Shown here piece after piece: positions 37,876 through 49,198 of a stretch of DNA of 64,000 bases (the first letter of the stretch is position 1; each line of letters starts with the position of its first letter). Source of the stretch: Adineta steineri (lineage: Eukaryota; Rotifera; Eurotatoria; Adinetida; Adinetidae); NCBI GenBank assembly GCA_905250115.1, contig CAJNOI010000023.1:626662-690661 (forward strand), in the 5' to 3' direction. Position numbers and translations under genes: made by a program. The notes under the pieces are model-generated. The model did not search any database and was not told where the DNA came from. It worked only from the letters and a program-made list of their open reading frames with translations.

Positions 37876-38356
37876 ATATTAACATTAACCATACCGTAAC
37901 TAAAAAGCAGAACTATTTTAAAAAAATATATTGAAGAAATCACATGATATTTTATTAAGACGATCTTGTCAGATACAATTTAAGATAGAAGACATGAATA
38001 TTATCATTTTTGAATTTATTATTAATGAATTATCATAATATGATATATATATATAATTGTTCGGAAAAATGTTTATTTTTCTTAATTACACAAACACAAA
38101 GCTTAAGGAAAACAGAAAAGGCTAAGTAGTAAATAATATTTCAATGAAACCAATGGTGAATTTCTACAAGAACAATAAGCTTAAACTAGATGCGTGAGAA
38201 AACAATGAGAGTGAACGAAAGAGATAAATACGAAACGAAATGAAAAAAAAAAAAGAAAAGAAATCTTGAAAGACCAACAAGAAAAAAAAAGGAACAAAAG
38301 AAAAGACGAAGCATAATTTAATCACAGTGTCTTTTGTTTATTTAAATAAGAATTAT

Positions 38357-38518
38357 TTAAGTTTTAAGAATAATAGCTTCTTTGTCCGAGATAGGATTTG
38401 TATCATCAATATTAATAACATCATTGATATTTTTTAATTTTTCATAACCACGAGTAGATGGACGACTACCAGTACGTGATCCATTTGCACGACGACCTTC
38501 AACCACATATGCCATCAA
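38357..38518 (-). CDS. Alternative last exon of the TGN38-like gene (YEKL tail)
   Basis: These 54 codons include the stop and start LMAYVVEGRRANGSRTGSRP after a TTTCTTTCTCAAG acceptor. They contain the tyrosine sorting motif YEKL and an acidic tail. It splices in phase 0 to the membrane exon, skipping 38690-38800. It is homologous to that exon (LLIEGCRR...TGS...YQRL against YVVEGRR...TGS...YEKL), so it arose by exon duplication. An (AG)n tract at 38612-38632 lies between the two. Confidence 0.72.
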   Translation of the reverse strand: MMAYVVEGRRANGSRTGSRPSTRGYEKLKNINDVINIDDTNPISDKEAIILKT

Positions 38519-41500
38519 CTTGAGAAAGAAAAAAGCAAATGAATAAAAACAATGAATACATAGACATTGAAATAAAACAGTATAAAGCAAACAATTGTGT
38601 CAAAAAGAATACAGAGAGAGAGAGAGAGAGAGACAAGGACAAATTTTTTTGACGAAAGAAAGACGGACGTGTTTTTTTTTTCATTTAATCTAAGATGACT
38701 GTGACAAACGTTGATAACGTGTTGAACCCGAATTGCTACCAGTACGACGTCCATGTGATGAACGATTTCGTCTACATCCTTCAATTAATAAACCCAATAC
38801 CTAAAAGAATCACGAGAAAATAAAAAAAAAACAACGTCCGCCTTTTTTTGCTCTCTGTTTCTTTTTGAAGAAGAAAAAAAGGGAAATTTATTTAACAATA
38901 TTAGTATTAATTTACCTTATTCTTATTATGTAATACCAAATAACCAACAACAACGAATACAGTAAAAAGAAGAAAATAAGTTATAAAATTGCCTGACCAT
39001 CCTTCATCATCAGAAACATATTTTCTGTTTGGTATTGATTCTAGAAAAACAAATCATGGCAATATTTTACTTTGAGTACTAATTTCTTGTCTATTTATAT
39101 TAGAAAACAAAAATGAAATGTTTTTCTTACTTTGTGGTACTCTTTGTTTATCAGGAACTAAAAAATAAGAAATAATTTTTTTCGAATAAAATCATATCAT
39201 AAATATACCTGCTTGTTGAATTTTTTTGGGTGGAGCTCTTTCTACAAAAGATATTTTCTTATTTAATTCAAAAACAAATTCTTTAAATCATATTTACCTT
39301 CACCAGCTGGTTTAATATTCATTCCACTTGGAACTTTATTATCAGCTAAAATGAAAAGACAAAAATAATTTAAAAAGAAAAATAATTTTATTTAAAATTC
39401 ATTCAATGTTGATTATACGAATAAATAATAATATGTATAAGCATTCCTTCAAATGCAAAAGGAACACATCAAATGTTTTATCCAGTATAAAAGCTTGAAG
39501 AAAATGCTTTTTTTTTAATTTAAAAAGGAGCATTCAGGTTAAACACAGGGATAGATGTATGCAAGAAATAAAGATCATGCTCTTATTTCAAATAGAACCT
39601 TGATATTCAGCATCTTCGTCGTTATCAGGTAGATTATCTGAGTCGACTGATGGACGAGGGTTATTAGCAGCATCATAATCATCATGCGATATACGCTCAT
39701 CATCTTCTATATTGATTATGAGAAAAGGAAAATAGATTGAATTTAAACGAACCTGGTTTATCTTTTTTATCAGTAGCTGATTGAAAATCTTTTTTATCAG
39801 ATGCAACTTGTTGTTCTTTTAATTGTTTTTCATTTTCTTTAGCATTTGCTGAATCATAATCGTCATCGTCATCACTTTTAGGTTTATTCGGGTTTATATT
39901 ACTGGGTGGTACATCGACTGTCTTGTCTAAAAACAAAAAGGAAACGAAAAAAGTTTCATTTTTGTTTTTCTTAAATCATTATAATGATAAATAAATCTTA
40001 CTCTCTTTATTTTTACTAGTGGCTATAGGAGTTGAATTTTTAGCTAAAGAAAAAGAAGAAGAAGAAGAAGAAGGACGAGCAGTAGTATTAAGCATCCAAG
40101 ACATGTTTGTGGTATTTTTAAAATTGATTAATGGTGTAGCAGATACAGAATCATTCAAAGATGAATCTTTGCTAGGTCCAAAAGGATTCAATGGACTATT
40201 TTTAATTAATTCAATTAATTGTGAAGGTGATAAATGAAATTTTTCAATTAATTTAGTTAGAGATAGCGAATCATTACCGGATTCTTTATTATTGGTGGTA
40301 TTCAAGTTAACGTCTGATAGATAAAGGTTATCTTTTGTATTTATCTTAGTTATTTTATTCTGTGTAAACTTACTAGTTCGATTTGTGAGATCGAATGTTC
40401 TATTTACCGCTGATACTCCTACTGTATTGGTATTATTAATAACTTTCAATTAAAAAGAATTAAAGAGATATACAAATTGAAAGCAATTTACCAGCTCCTG
40501 AAGTTGAATTTCCACCTAAATTCAAGAAAAATAAGAAATTAAATACATATTTTAGACAATTTTTTTCGATCTGTTATCGTTCTAGGAAAATCTAAAAGAA
40601 CTAATATATGAAAAGAGAAAAAAATCACTTAAGATCTTAATAACTAATTCTTTAATATAATAAACTGTATTTGATTATCTAAAATAATTTTTAAGAAAAT
40701 AAAATGAATAAACTACCTTTTGTTTCATCTTTTTTGGATGCTAAATCTGGTTTTGGAATTTGTTTGCCTAAATTAGAAATTAAATAAATAAATAAATCAA
40801 ATAAAATTTTTCATACTTTGCTCAGTGTCTTTTGATTGATTGGCATTTTTATTATTATCATCATCGTCTTCATAATGATATAGATACAATAAATAAGAAA
40901 AATGAAATAAAAAAAAACTTACCATCACCGTCGTCATTTGTTGGGCCTTTTTTAACTGTAGGATCAGGCTTATTTCCACCTACATCTAATACTTTTTGTG
41001 CTTTATCGACTATTGAATATATATTTTTTCAAGTTGTTTTCAAAAAATAGACATGAAATATTACCTGTACTATTTGCCACTTGCTTGGTTGTATTGCTTA
41101 CCAATTCACCAGCTTGTTTAACTTTGTCGATACCATCTTTAGTTGCGTTACCTTTAAAAAAGAAAAGAAAAAGAATATGATTTTATTTTTTTTTAAAAAT
41201 TTTTCTTTACCAGTTTGGTTGGTTTTCTTAGTAAGACTATCTTGACCTGCAGATACTTTATCTTTCGTATTACCACTAGTGCCATCAGCTTTGTCTTTGT
41301 CAGTGTCAGCTTCGTCATCATCATCATTATCATCACTTGTTTTGCTTTTTCCAGTTTTAACAGTGTCACCTGTCTTGCTTTGTGCTGTTTCATCATCATT
41401 ATCAGCATCGGCATCAGCATCGTCGTCATCTGTCTTGCCTTTTGCAGTTTTGACAGCATCACCTGCCTTGGTTTTTGCAGTTTCAACAGCATCACTGACT

Positions 41501-43412
41501 TTGGCTTTTGCAGTATCAACAGCAGTACCTGTCTTGGCTTTTGCAGTTTCATCATCATCAGCAGCATCAGCATCAGCATCAGCATCGTCGTCATCTGTTT
41601 TGCCTTTTACAGTTTTAACAGCATCACCTGCCTTGGTTTTAGCAGCATCAACAGCATCACCTGCCTTGGCTTTTACAGTTTCGACAGCATCACTAGCTTT
41701 GCTTTTAATAGTTTCAGCAGCGTCTCCAGCCTTGGTTTTCACTGATTCAGCATCATCATCATCATCACCTGCCTCGTCTTTTAAAGTTTTGGCAGCATTA
41801 CCTGTCTTGGTTTTCACAGCATCAACAGCATCGCCTGCCTTTGTTTTTACAGCATCAGCAGCATCACCTGCCTTGGTTTTTGCAGTTTCAACAGCATCAC
41901 TAGCTTTGCTTTTAACAGTGTCGTCATCATCATCAGCAGCATCGTCGTCATCTATCTTGCCTTTCACAGTTTTGACAGCATCACCTGCCTTGGCTTTTAC
42001 AGCATCAGCAGTTTCACCTGTCTTGGTTTTTACGGCATCAACGGCATCACCAGCCTTGGTTTTTACAGCATCAGCAGTTTCAGCTGTCTTGGTTTTTACA
42101 GCATCAACGGCATCAGCTGTCTTGGATTTTGCAGCATCAACGGCATCACCTGCCTTGGTTTTAACAGCATCGACAACTTCACCTGCCTTGGCTTTTACAG
42201 TTTCAACAGCATCACTTGCTTTGCTTTTAGCACTACTGAGTGCTTCTTGTGTCTTTTCTTTGGCTGCTTGTGCTGTATCAGCAATGGCATTTTTCGCATC
42301 TTTAACAGCTCCTACAACTGATTCTGCTAATGTCTTTTTATCTGTATTTGAAGTTGTATTATCTAATAAATAAAAACAATAAATAAATTAATCTTATTTA
42401 TTAATTATTCGAAGAGTCACCTGAAAATAGAAAATAATATATTATTCTAATTCAAGTTTACTTCTGTTAACATCATGTATATCTTTATTAAATTCTTCCT
42501 ATCTTATGACTTTAAATCACGAAGAGCTTGAACTTTCATTATTATTCTCAAAAGCGGAATATTCGAACAAATATCATGGTAGAAAAATACTATTAAATTA
42601 ACGAACATTTTACCAAATAAAATATTCAATAGTCAGATAATATTCTTAATATAAGAAGATAAATCAAATCTGGAATTTTTAAATAAACTCTTCTTATATA
42701 TCTAAATTATTTCTTCCCACGAGATACATTTCTCATACTAAACTGTCATTTTATCTATGAAATAGTTCGAATGCTTTACAAAAATATGATACTCTTAACA
42801 TTGATCTACATGCGATATCAATTTATAACAAAAAATCCTAATAAATATGTAACAGATGTTTGAATAATAATTTTCTAACTAACCTTTATTTTGTTTTGCA
42901 AGATCAGCTTCTCTAACACGTGGTGCAATTTTATAAAAGAATCTTGCTAATGGAAGTGCATTTTCATCACTCGTAACTTTCGTACATAAACCATTGGAAC
43001 TAATAATTTGTTTTTGTTCACTATTTAATACTTTTTTTGCTATCCAATCATTTGTTTTGTCTATTCGTTTTGTTCCACATAGTTCACTAGCAGTAACTTT
43101 AGTTGTATATATAGCTTTTGATGGACGTGATTCAGCAGGAACTTTACAAGCTACTGTAAGTTCATAACAAAGCATATGACATAATGTTCTAAATTGTTTG
43201 TTTGACTCTGATGTTGTGCAATGTGTTTTTAAATCATCAGTTAATGATTTATAATCATTCTCACTTTTAACAAAATCATGAAGATCACAATCCGGTACAT
43301 TTTTTTTTAATTTTTTTAATACATTAATACCCGTGATTTCTTCAGTTTCTAATCCAAATATATAATTTTCATGGAATAGAATTAATGCCAAAAAGATAAG
43401 AAATAAATTCAT
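38357..43412 (-). CDS. TGN38/TGOLN2-like membrane protein with LEA-like lumenal repeats
   Basis: The first exon (43412-42884) starts with a signal peptide (MNLFLIFLALILFHENYIFG) and a region with about seven Cys. Exon 2 (42362-41211, joined in phase 1) encodes about 384 residues of 11-mers such as TAQAAKEKTQE, TKAGDAVDAVK and SKASDAVETVK, the group 3 LEA pattern, broken by DDDD runs. About ten small exons follow, Ser/Thr/Asn/Asp-rich with N-glycosylation sites. The exon at 39040-38916 holds the single membrane segment (ITYFLLFTVFVVVGYLVL) followed by HNKNK. Two last exons can follow in phase 0: 38800-38690, ending GSTRYQRLSQSS, or 38518-38357, containing RPSTRGYEKLKN. Known biology: TGN38/TGOLN2 cycles through the trans-Golgi network using a tail of the form HNKRK...EG.R...YQRL, which matches closely. 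Inference: a recycling trans-Golgi protein with a LEA-type lumenal domain, perhaps protective on drying. Confidence 0.8.
38690..38800 (-). CDS. Alternative last exon of the TGN38-like gene (YQRL tail)
   Basis: These 37 codons include TAG and start VLGLLIEGCRRNRSSHGRRT after a TTCTTTTAG acceptor. They end RYQRLSQSS. YQRL is the exact AP-binding signal of mammalian TGN38. The exon joins the membrane exon (donor AATAAG|GTAAAT at 38916/38915) in phase 0. Confidence 0.78.
   Translation of the reverse strand, partial: VLGLLIEGCRRNRSSHGRRTGSNSGSTRYQRLSQSS
41211..42362 (-). repeat. LEA-like 11-mer / aspartate-run repeat array (coding)
   Basis: This tandem array sits inside the TGN38-like gene. Units are built from AKTKAGDAVDA and SKASDAVETVK motifs, with four or more inserted (D)n or (DA)n blocks. 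The nucleotide-level repeat creates long shadow frames on both strands; the plus-strand 364-codon frame at 41279-42373 is one of them. Confidence 0.85.
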
Positions 43413-45605
43413 AATAAAAAAAGAATTGTCTTCTTTATAATCTAAAATAAAAATAAAATATTTCTTGTATAGTAACGATGTGTTAAGTATGATTTAAAAT
43501 AGAAGAAAAAAAAAAGTGTGTAAGAAGGGTATATCATACAAAACATGTATGCCTATGATCATGGTCGTTCTTTTTCTCTTTTCTTTTTTTTTTTGCGCGT
43601 CTCATATAACAAGCAAACTTAAATAGGCTGGCTTTTTTTTCACAGCGAATGATCAACAACCTTCTAACGCTCGTTACTTCAATGATGATAGAATGATACG
43701 GACAGTTGATTTTGAATATACAATACATTGACTTGTTTACCTGTATTGATCAAAAACGTAGAAATTATTATTTTTTTTAACTGATATGCAGTTATGAATA
43801 TTATTTAGATTCATCATAAACGTTCTCAGTAAACATAAGAAAAGAAAAGAATATTTTGGAATTTTCTTACACTACTCAATTTTAGTTCGGCAAAAAGAAA
43901 AAAGAAAGAAAAAGAATAAGTAAATGAATTTTTTCAAACGTCAGCAATTGTCTCGCTTTTTTACTAAATAAACAATTTTTTTGTCTCGACAACCGTTTTA
44001 CTAATGAGAAGTCATGGAAATATGACAGCTATAGATGTCACTTAAAACCGTTCTACAAAATTTTTTTTATTTTGCATCTAATTATTAACAGATACCTTAT
44101 AATTCACATATATTCAGATTGAAATTTTATATCATTTGTTTTTATTCTGAATATTAATATTTTTTATTCTTTCATGACAAGGAAGGTTTTTTTCTACAAA
44201 ATTACTGTCTGCCTTTTTAATACTCTCATATTTACAGTTCATTAATTTATAAAAAAAAGATTGCTATCATTTGAATACTTGAAACTAAACAATCACCATA
44301 TTTCATATCCGAAGCTAGAGATATTGTCCTTGGATGCTCTTTTGAAAACCATGTAAACATAGATGTAGTGCTTCTATAATACTATAATTAAAAAAACTTT
44401 TTTGTAGTTCTTGTATTATTTGTCGTATAATATATGATACAAACATGTTTTAAAATATAGAAAATAGTATATAGTTATTTTTAGGTTAAGATATAAACTT
44501 TAGATTTAAACAAAACTAACCATAAATGATGTTAATTTATTTGAACACAAACTACTTTTTGTCGTTCTCCTACGCATTAATTATAAAAAAAACACTATTT
44601 TAAAAATGAAATATTAAATATGAAAGATGAAGTGAAAGTTACTTTTAAAATAATTATTATTAATTAGTTAATTTCCATTACCGATTTTTAAGATAAAAAT
44701 AACGGAATTAACATTTTTAAATGAGATTTTCATAATCAAAATCCCAAAAATTTCAATATCAAATTAGAATTGCAATTGCTCTCAATATTCAATTTATCAG
44801 TCTATCGTTGGAATTTTAAAATTGATTAGTAAAACTCATAGAGTATTAATAGTATCGAATGAATAGCATATTTAAAGGAACAAGATGAACAGCTGCGCTT
44901 TTCGCCGTTGTAAACAGATCATGAAGACTTCTCTAACTTTCCATAGCTTCCTCACTCTTTCTCTTGCAGTTCTAGAATGGTTTTCAATAATGTATTCATT
45001 AGATTAAAATAGTGAAAATTAATATTATATTCCTAAACTTAACAAATGTTGATTTTATTTCTTCTATAACTGTAACATGATTTAAATAACAATATAAATG
45101 ACGCATATGAGTTATGAAATTCTTTGATAATGAGAAAAACAGAACAGAACGAAAAATAAGAAGATAGATTTTTCTTTTTCTTTTCATTACAAGCTGATGT
45201 TGGCTTTTTTTTATATTACTTTTGTGTTATTGTCTGTGATCAAATGTTTTTTCAGTACACATGGAAAGAAGAAAAGGTAGACGAAGACGACGAATAGTAT
45301 TACACTAAAAAAAAGAAACAACAATAGAATTATGAATCTACGTGTTCTTTAATTTGTTTTTTTGTTAATAAAACTGAATGTATAAATAATATTACTATTC
45401 ATATATCAATTATAAGGTGAGAAAAGGTAAAGTCTTGTAATTCTTTTAATTGATGAAAATTTGTCTTTGAGATGATTCATAAGTTAGGTATGTATTGTTG
45501 GGAAAAAATTTTTAATTTATTTTTCATACAAAACATCTTGTTATTTCAGATGATAAATCTTGTTTGATATTTATTTAGCAAAAATTTATTATTTGTTTAT
45601 ATATA
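43413..45605. other. Intergenic region, probable promoters and leader exons
   Basis: This is the divergent spacer between the TGN38-like gene (-) and the USP gene (+). Possible leader splice sites for the USP gene are TTTTTTCAG near 45257, AAG|GTGAGA near 45417 and TTATTTCAG at about 45549. There is no supported coding frame. Confidence 0.45.
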
Positions 45606-48158
45606 ATGTCTAATGAACATGTATCACATCTCAATGATCTCATAATTACTGAAAATATATCAAATAATGTGTCATATTCATGTATAGTTCTTCAACTTCA
45701 ATATAAAGATTATCGAAGAAATTTGATAATAGAAAGACATGCGACATTTATGTTTACAGATACAATTAGTGATGTTATACAAAAGTTTTTAAGAATTGCT
45801 AATCTTAACGATGTTCTTCCTGAAAATGTGGTACTTGTTGAATTTACTTTTGATAATCAACCTATGATTCCACCTTCATCATATAAACATATGACATTAA
45901 ATGAGCTTAAAACTAAACAAAATTCCATCCTCTATTTCGAACCATCAGCCACTGTTGCTATAGCAAGATTTTCACGTTTAACAATATTTGGACCCAGTCG
46001 TATTGTTAAAAGAGAATGTGAATGGAATAAAGAAACAACAACATTAAAAATGCTTTTCGACTTTGTTATTACAACATTTTCATTACAATCGATTAAACAT
46101 GAACAAATTCGTCTTATAACTATATATGATAATGAACTTGATATTATATCAAATTCTGATAAATTATTATTTGACTTAGGTGTTAATGATGACACATGGA
46201 TATTTGTTCAAGTTGTTGAATCACAATTAGGAACATCTATAGTTTATGTTGATTGTGCTTATACAAATGGACGGAAAATTTTCGATGTACCGTCTACAAT
46301 TTCAATTGAAAAATTAAAAAATCGAATCGAAAAACATTTTAATGATTATCGTCTTCTTGAATTCAATTTGTTTAATCGAATGCATGAAAAAATTGATCAG
46401 AATATGCCGAATCAAATGCTTTGTGAATTAGATATTAAACCTGGTCAAACTATTTATGCTGCTCTTCATTTTACATTTTCTGATACTTCATCATCTGTTT
46501 TAAACAATAATACAAGTAATACAACAACAACAACAACAAGAACTTCGTCATTAATTAAAAAACCACAAACGGATGAAGTTGTTGTTGCTTATCAATCTCC
46601 AAATCATGATTCAGTCAAAATTGGAACTAATATACATGATACTGTTGGTGAATTAATAGAAAATCTAAAAGCTCATCCACAATGTCAAACAGTAGGTCAA
46701 TATCATATATCATGTGGGTCAATTTGTATTTCTAATGAACAACCAAATCGATATTTATGTACTTATGGAATTAAACCTGGTGATGTAATTAATGTTAGAC
46801 GAGCAGAAAAAACGCCAGTTCAACAATCGAATGTTAATAATCGTTTTACTTCATTATATACAGTGGGTGAATTATCAAGATCTACTATATATGATACACG
46901 ACCTATTGGTCTAGACAATCTAATAAATACATGTTATATGAATAGTGCACTTCAATGTCTTGCTCATACGATACCATTAACTCAATTCTTTTTAAATGGT
47001 TTAACTCAAAATATTTCAGATGATAATCGAAGCACAGATCCTGATTGGAATCAATTTTATGAAGTTGGTACAGTAACTGGTGCTTATGCTGATGTATTAA
47101 GAAATTTATTATTACGTAATAAATCCAGTAATTTTAATTTCTCATTTCGACCTATTCATATGAAGGAAGCAATTGGTATTCGAGCTCCACGTTTTGCAAC
47201 TTCGGATCAACAAGATGCTCAAGAGTTTATGAATTTTCTTCTTGATGAAATACATAAAGAAATGAAAGAAGCAAATGGTAATGAATCGAATAATATTATA
47301 GAAGAATTATTTTTTGGAAAAATACAATCAACTATAACTTGTCTTGAATGTAAACATGAAGTACAAGCAATAAATCCATTTAGTATTTTATCATTACCAC
47401 TCGTTCAATCAGGACGTCAATTTACGATAAAATTTATTGAATTAAACGGTGGGAATGATAGAGCCATTGTCAATGTACCCGAGGATGGTCAAGTCAAAAG
47501 TCTTATACAAGCCTTTGCTGATGCTCGTCCAAATTATTTGTTTTTTCGTTCCATTATAGTCATGACAGATGATGGACAAATTGACTTAGAAAAGCCATTA
47601 AATCAATTATCTGCTACAGAAGTTGTACTTGTTGAACAAGAGGACTGGTCAGGCACTGGACAAGTTAGCCGATCTACTAAGAAACCAAAACCATTAACAC
47701 TTGAAGGTTGTCTACGAGAATTCTGTTCCATTGAAAATCTAGAAGATACATATCTATGTGAACAGGAAACATGTAAGAAACATACAAAAGCTAGTAAACA
47801 ACTTCAATTTTCTACTCTTCCACCAATAATTATAATTCAATTGAAACGATTTTCACATAAAGATGGTTTACGAGACAAAATACAAACATTCGTTGAATAT
47901 CCAGTGGAAGGACTTGATTTAAGTAGTTTTCTATCATCAACAGAAGAGGCTATTTACGATTTATTCGCTGTTACTAAACATACTGGGTCAATCTATGGTG
48001 GTCATTACATAGCAATTGCTAAACATGAAGCAAACGGTAGTAGTTTATGGTACAAATTTGATGATTCATATGTGTCATCATTTTGTTATTCCAATGATAT
48101 CGTTTCAGACGATGCATATCTTCTTTTCTATATGAGAAAAGATAAATCGAAGCAATAA
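45606..48158 (+). CDS. Ubiquitin-specific protease (C19 family) with N-terminal ubiquitin-like segments
   Basis: An uninterrupted 850-residue frame. Residues 1-400 look like ubiquitin-like folds in series, joined by a Ser/Thr-rich linker (about 297-318). The catalytic core runs from about 433 to 845. The Cys box is GLDNLINTCYMNSALQCL, with the nucleophile Cys at 443. A Gln-Asp-Ala-Gln-Glu block (SDQQDAQEFMNFLLDE) follows. The zinc ribbon is CLECKHE with CEQETCKKH. The His box is GSIYGGHYIAIAKH with His800, then WYKFDDSYVS supplying the Asp. All catalytic elements are present, so activity is likely. An insert between the two zinc-ribbon halves (about 600-680) looks like another ubiquitin-like domain, as in USP4/11/15/32-type enzymes; subfamily assignment is uncertain. 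AATAAA lies at 48263-48268. A 2.5-kb gene without introns is odd here and suggests retroposition or transfer, or introns confined to the leader. Confidence 0.9.
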   Translation: MSNEHVSHLNDLIITENISNNVSYSCIVLQLQYKDYRRNLIIERHATFMFTDTISDVIQKFLRIANLNDVLPENVVLVEFTFDNQPMIPPSSYKHMTLNELKTKQNSILYFEPSATVAIARFSRLTIFGPSRIVKRECEWNKETTTLKMLFDFVITTFSLQSIKHEQIRLITIYDNELDIISNSDKLLFDLGVNDDTWIFVQVVESQLGTSIVYVDCAYTNGRKIFDVPSTISIEKLKNRIEKHFNDYRLLEFNLFNRMHEKIDQNMPNQMLCELDIKPGQTIYAALHFTFSDTSSSVLNNNTSNTTTTTTRTSSLIKKPQTDEVVVAYQSPNHDSVKIGTNIHDTVGELIENLKAHPQCQTVGQYHISCGSICISNEQPNRYLCTYGIKPGDVINVRRAEKTPVQQSNVNNRFTSLYTVGELSRSTIYDTRPIGLDNLINTCYMNSALQCLAHTIPLTQFFLNGLTQNISDDNRSTDPDWNQFYEVGTVTGAYADVLRNLLLRNKSSNFNFSFRPIHMKEAIGIRAPRFATSDQQDAQEFMNFLLDEIHKEMKEANGNESNNIIEELFFGKIQSTITCLECKHEVQAINPFSILSLPLVQSGRQFTIKFIELNGGNDRAIVNVPEDGQVKSLIQAFADARPNYLFFRSIIVMTDDGQIDLEKPLNQLSATEVVLVEQEDWSGTGQVSRSTKKPKPLTLEGCLREFCSIENLEDTYLCEQETCKKHTKASKQLQFSTLPPIIIIQLKRFSHKDGLRDKIQTFVEYPVEGLDLSSFLSSTEEAIYDLFAVTKHTGSIYGGHYIAIAKHEANGSSLWYKFDDSYVSSFCYSNDIVSDDAYLLFYMRKDKSKQ

Positions 48159-49198
48159 CAATATCTTCATATCAACGAGACATGGTTGGATTATCTATAG
48201 GATATATCTGTATAAATATTTTATTTTTGTGTATGTTTATTTTTCTATACAAGAATTTAACAAATAAATTCAAAATTTTATTTTTTATATTGAATCTTTA
48301 GTGGAAATTAAAAGTTTAAAACATCCTTTTTTGTTTTGTTTAAAACGATTTTTTAACAATATCAATACATATCTCATAATTTGATGATTTATTTTATACT
48401 AAATTAAATCGTTTATCGATTGATCAGTGTAATATTCAAAAATAATATTAAAATGAACTATTGTTTGATATTACTGTAAGTGATAATGATATGTATATGG
48501 TGGTTTGTATCTCATAAGTCAACTTTCGATGATTATATATGTAAATAAAGTAGTATATTAAGATTCTGATTACGTAATTAGCATATACTGGTAGATGATC
48601 CTAACTACTAAAAAATCTAAATAAGAGATATAATATGTTATCAATCATTTGTATTTATTATTCATCTATGAATATTGAAGTATATATAATAATGCGTAGT
48701 TTTATTTGAAGACCGCGATGAAGAGGACATACGAGAAGAAAAAACAACACCAAAAAAAGGCTCTTCTATGGCTGCATTGCAAATTGCTTTTCTTTGTTGA
48801 CTTCTTCATTCATAATCCTCTAGCAAAGGTAACTAAAATCTTCGTTATTGAAATTAATTTTCATCTTCTGTAAATATTTCTTTTTCTTATAGTGTCCTAT
48901 CACTTAAAGTAGTTAGGATAAAATTGATCTTATTTCTTTTGTCAATGTCAAAGAAGTAATCGATTATTAGTGAGAGTTTATATAGTACAATCTTCATTGT
49001 TGTTGTTTTTCTTCCATTAAAATCTTAATGAAACTCAATAAAAAAAATTTTAAAACACAAAAACAACAAAAAAACATCGATTAATAATCTTCTATCGTTG
49101 GTTAGTCGATAATTTCTTCTCAATTTAGAATTTACTTTTTATACTAATACAAAATCTAGAATATCTTTTTTTTGTGTAGACTGTATATTAATTCAAAC
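48159..49198. other. Intergenic, with a possible leader exon
   Basis: A stretch at about 48706-48828 has higher G+C and ends CAAAG|GTAACT, a good donor. With the TTTTTTTGTGTAG acceptor near 49168-49180 it could form a leader intron of the gene at 49199. This is not certain. Confidence 0.35.

Larger units (their letters stand above)
35177..38356. other. Non-coding stretch with repeats and an assembly gap
   Basis: This stretch holds the telomere-like hairpin at 35453-35506, a weaker one at 37260-37297, the inverted repeat at 36501-36602 and the N run at 37776-37875. A 100-codon minus-strand frame at 35882-36184 (MGTYCTEEVNYDWFCPFSRN) has mixed composition and could be an exon, but it has no recognisable motif and no matching splice partners. 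Confidence 0.5.

Noticed and set aside
38612..38632. (AG)n tract between the two alternative last exons
   Set aside because: A simple repeat; it might influence splicing, but nothing in the sequence shows this.
41279..42373. 364-codon plus-strand open frame (A/S/V-rich)
   Set aside because: It is the antisense shadow of the LEA-like repeat exon; its composition is fully explained by the repeated minus-strand codons, which have a signal peptide, splice sites and a tail.
43534..43728. 64-codon minus-strand frame
   Set aside because: K/R-rich low complexity in a spacer, no motif.
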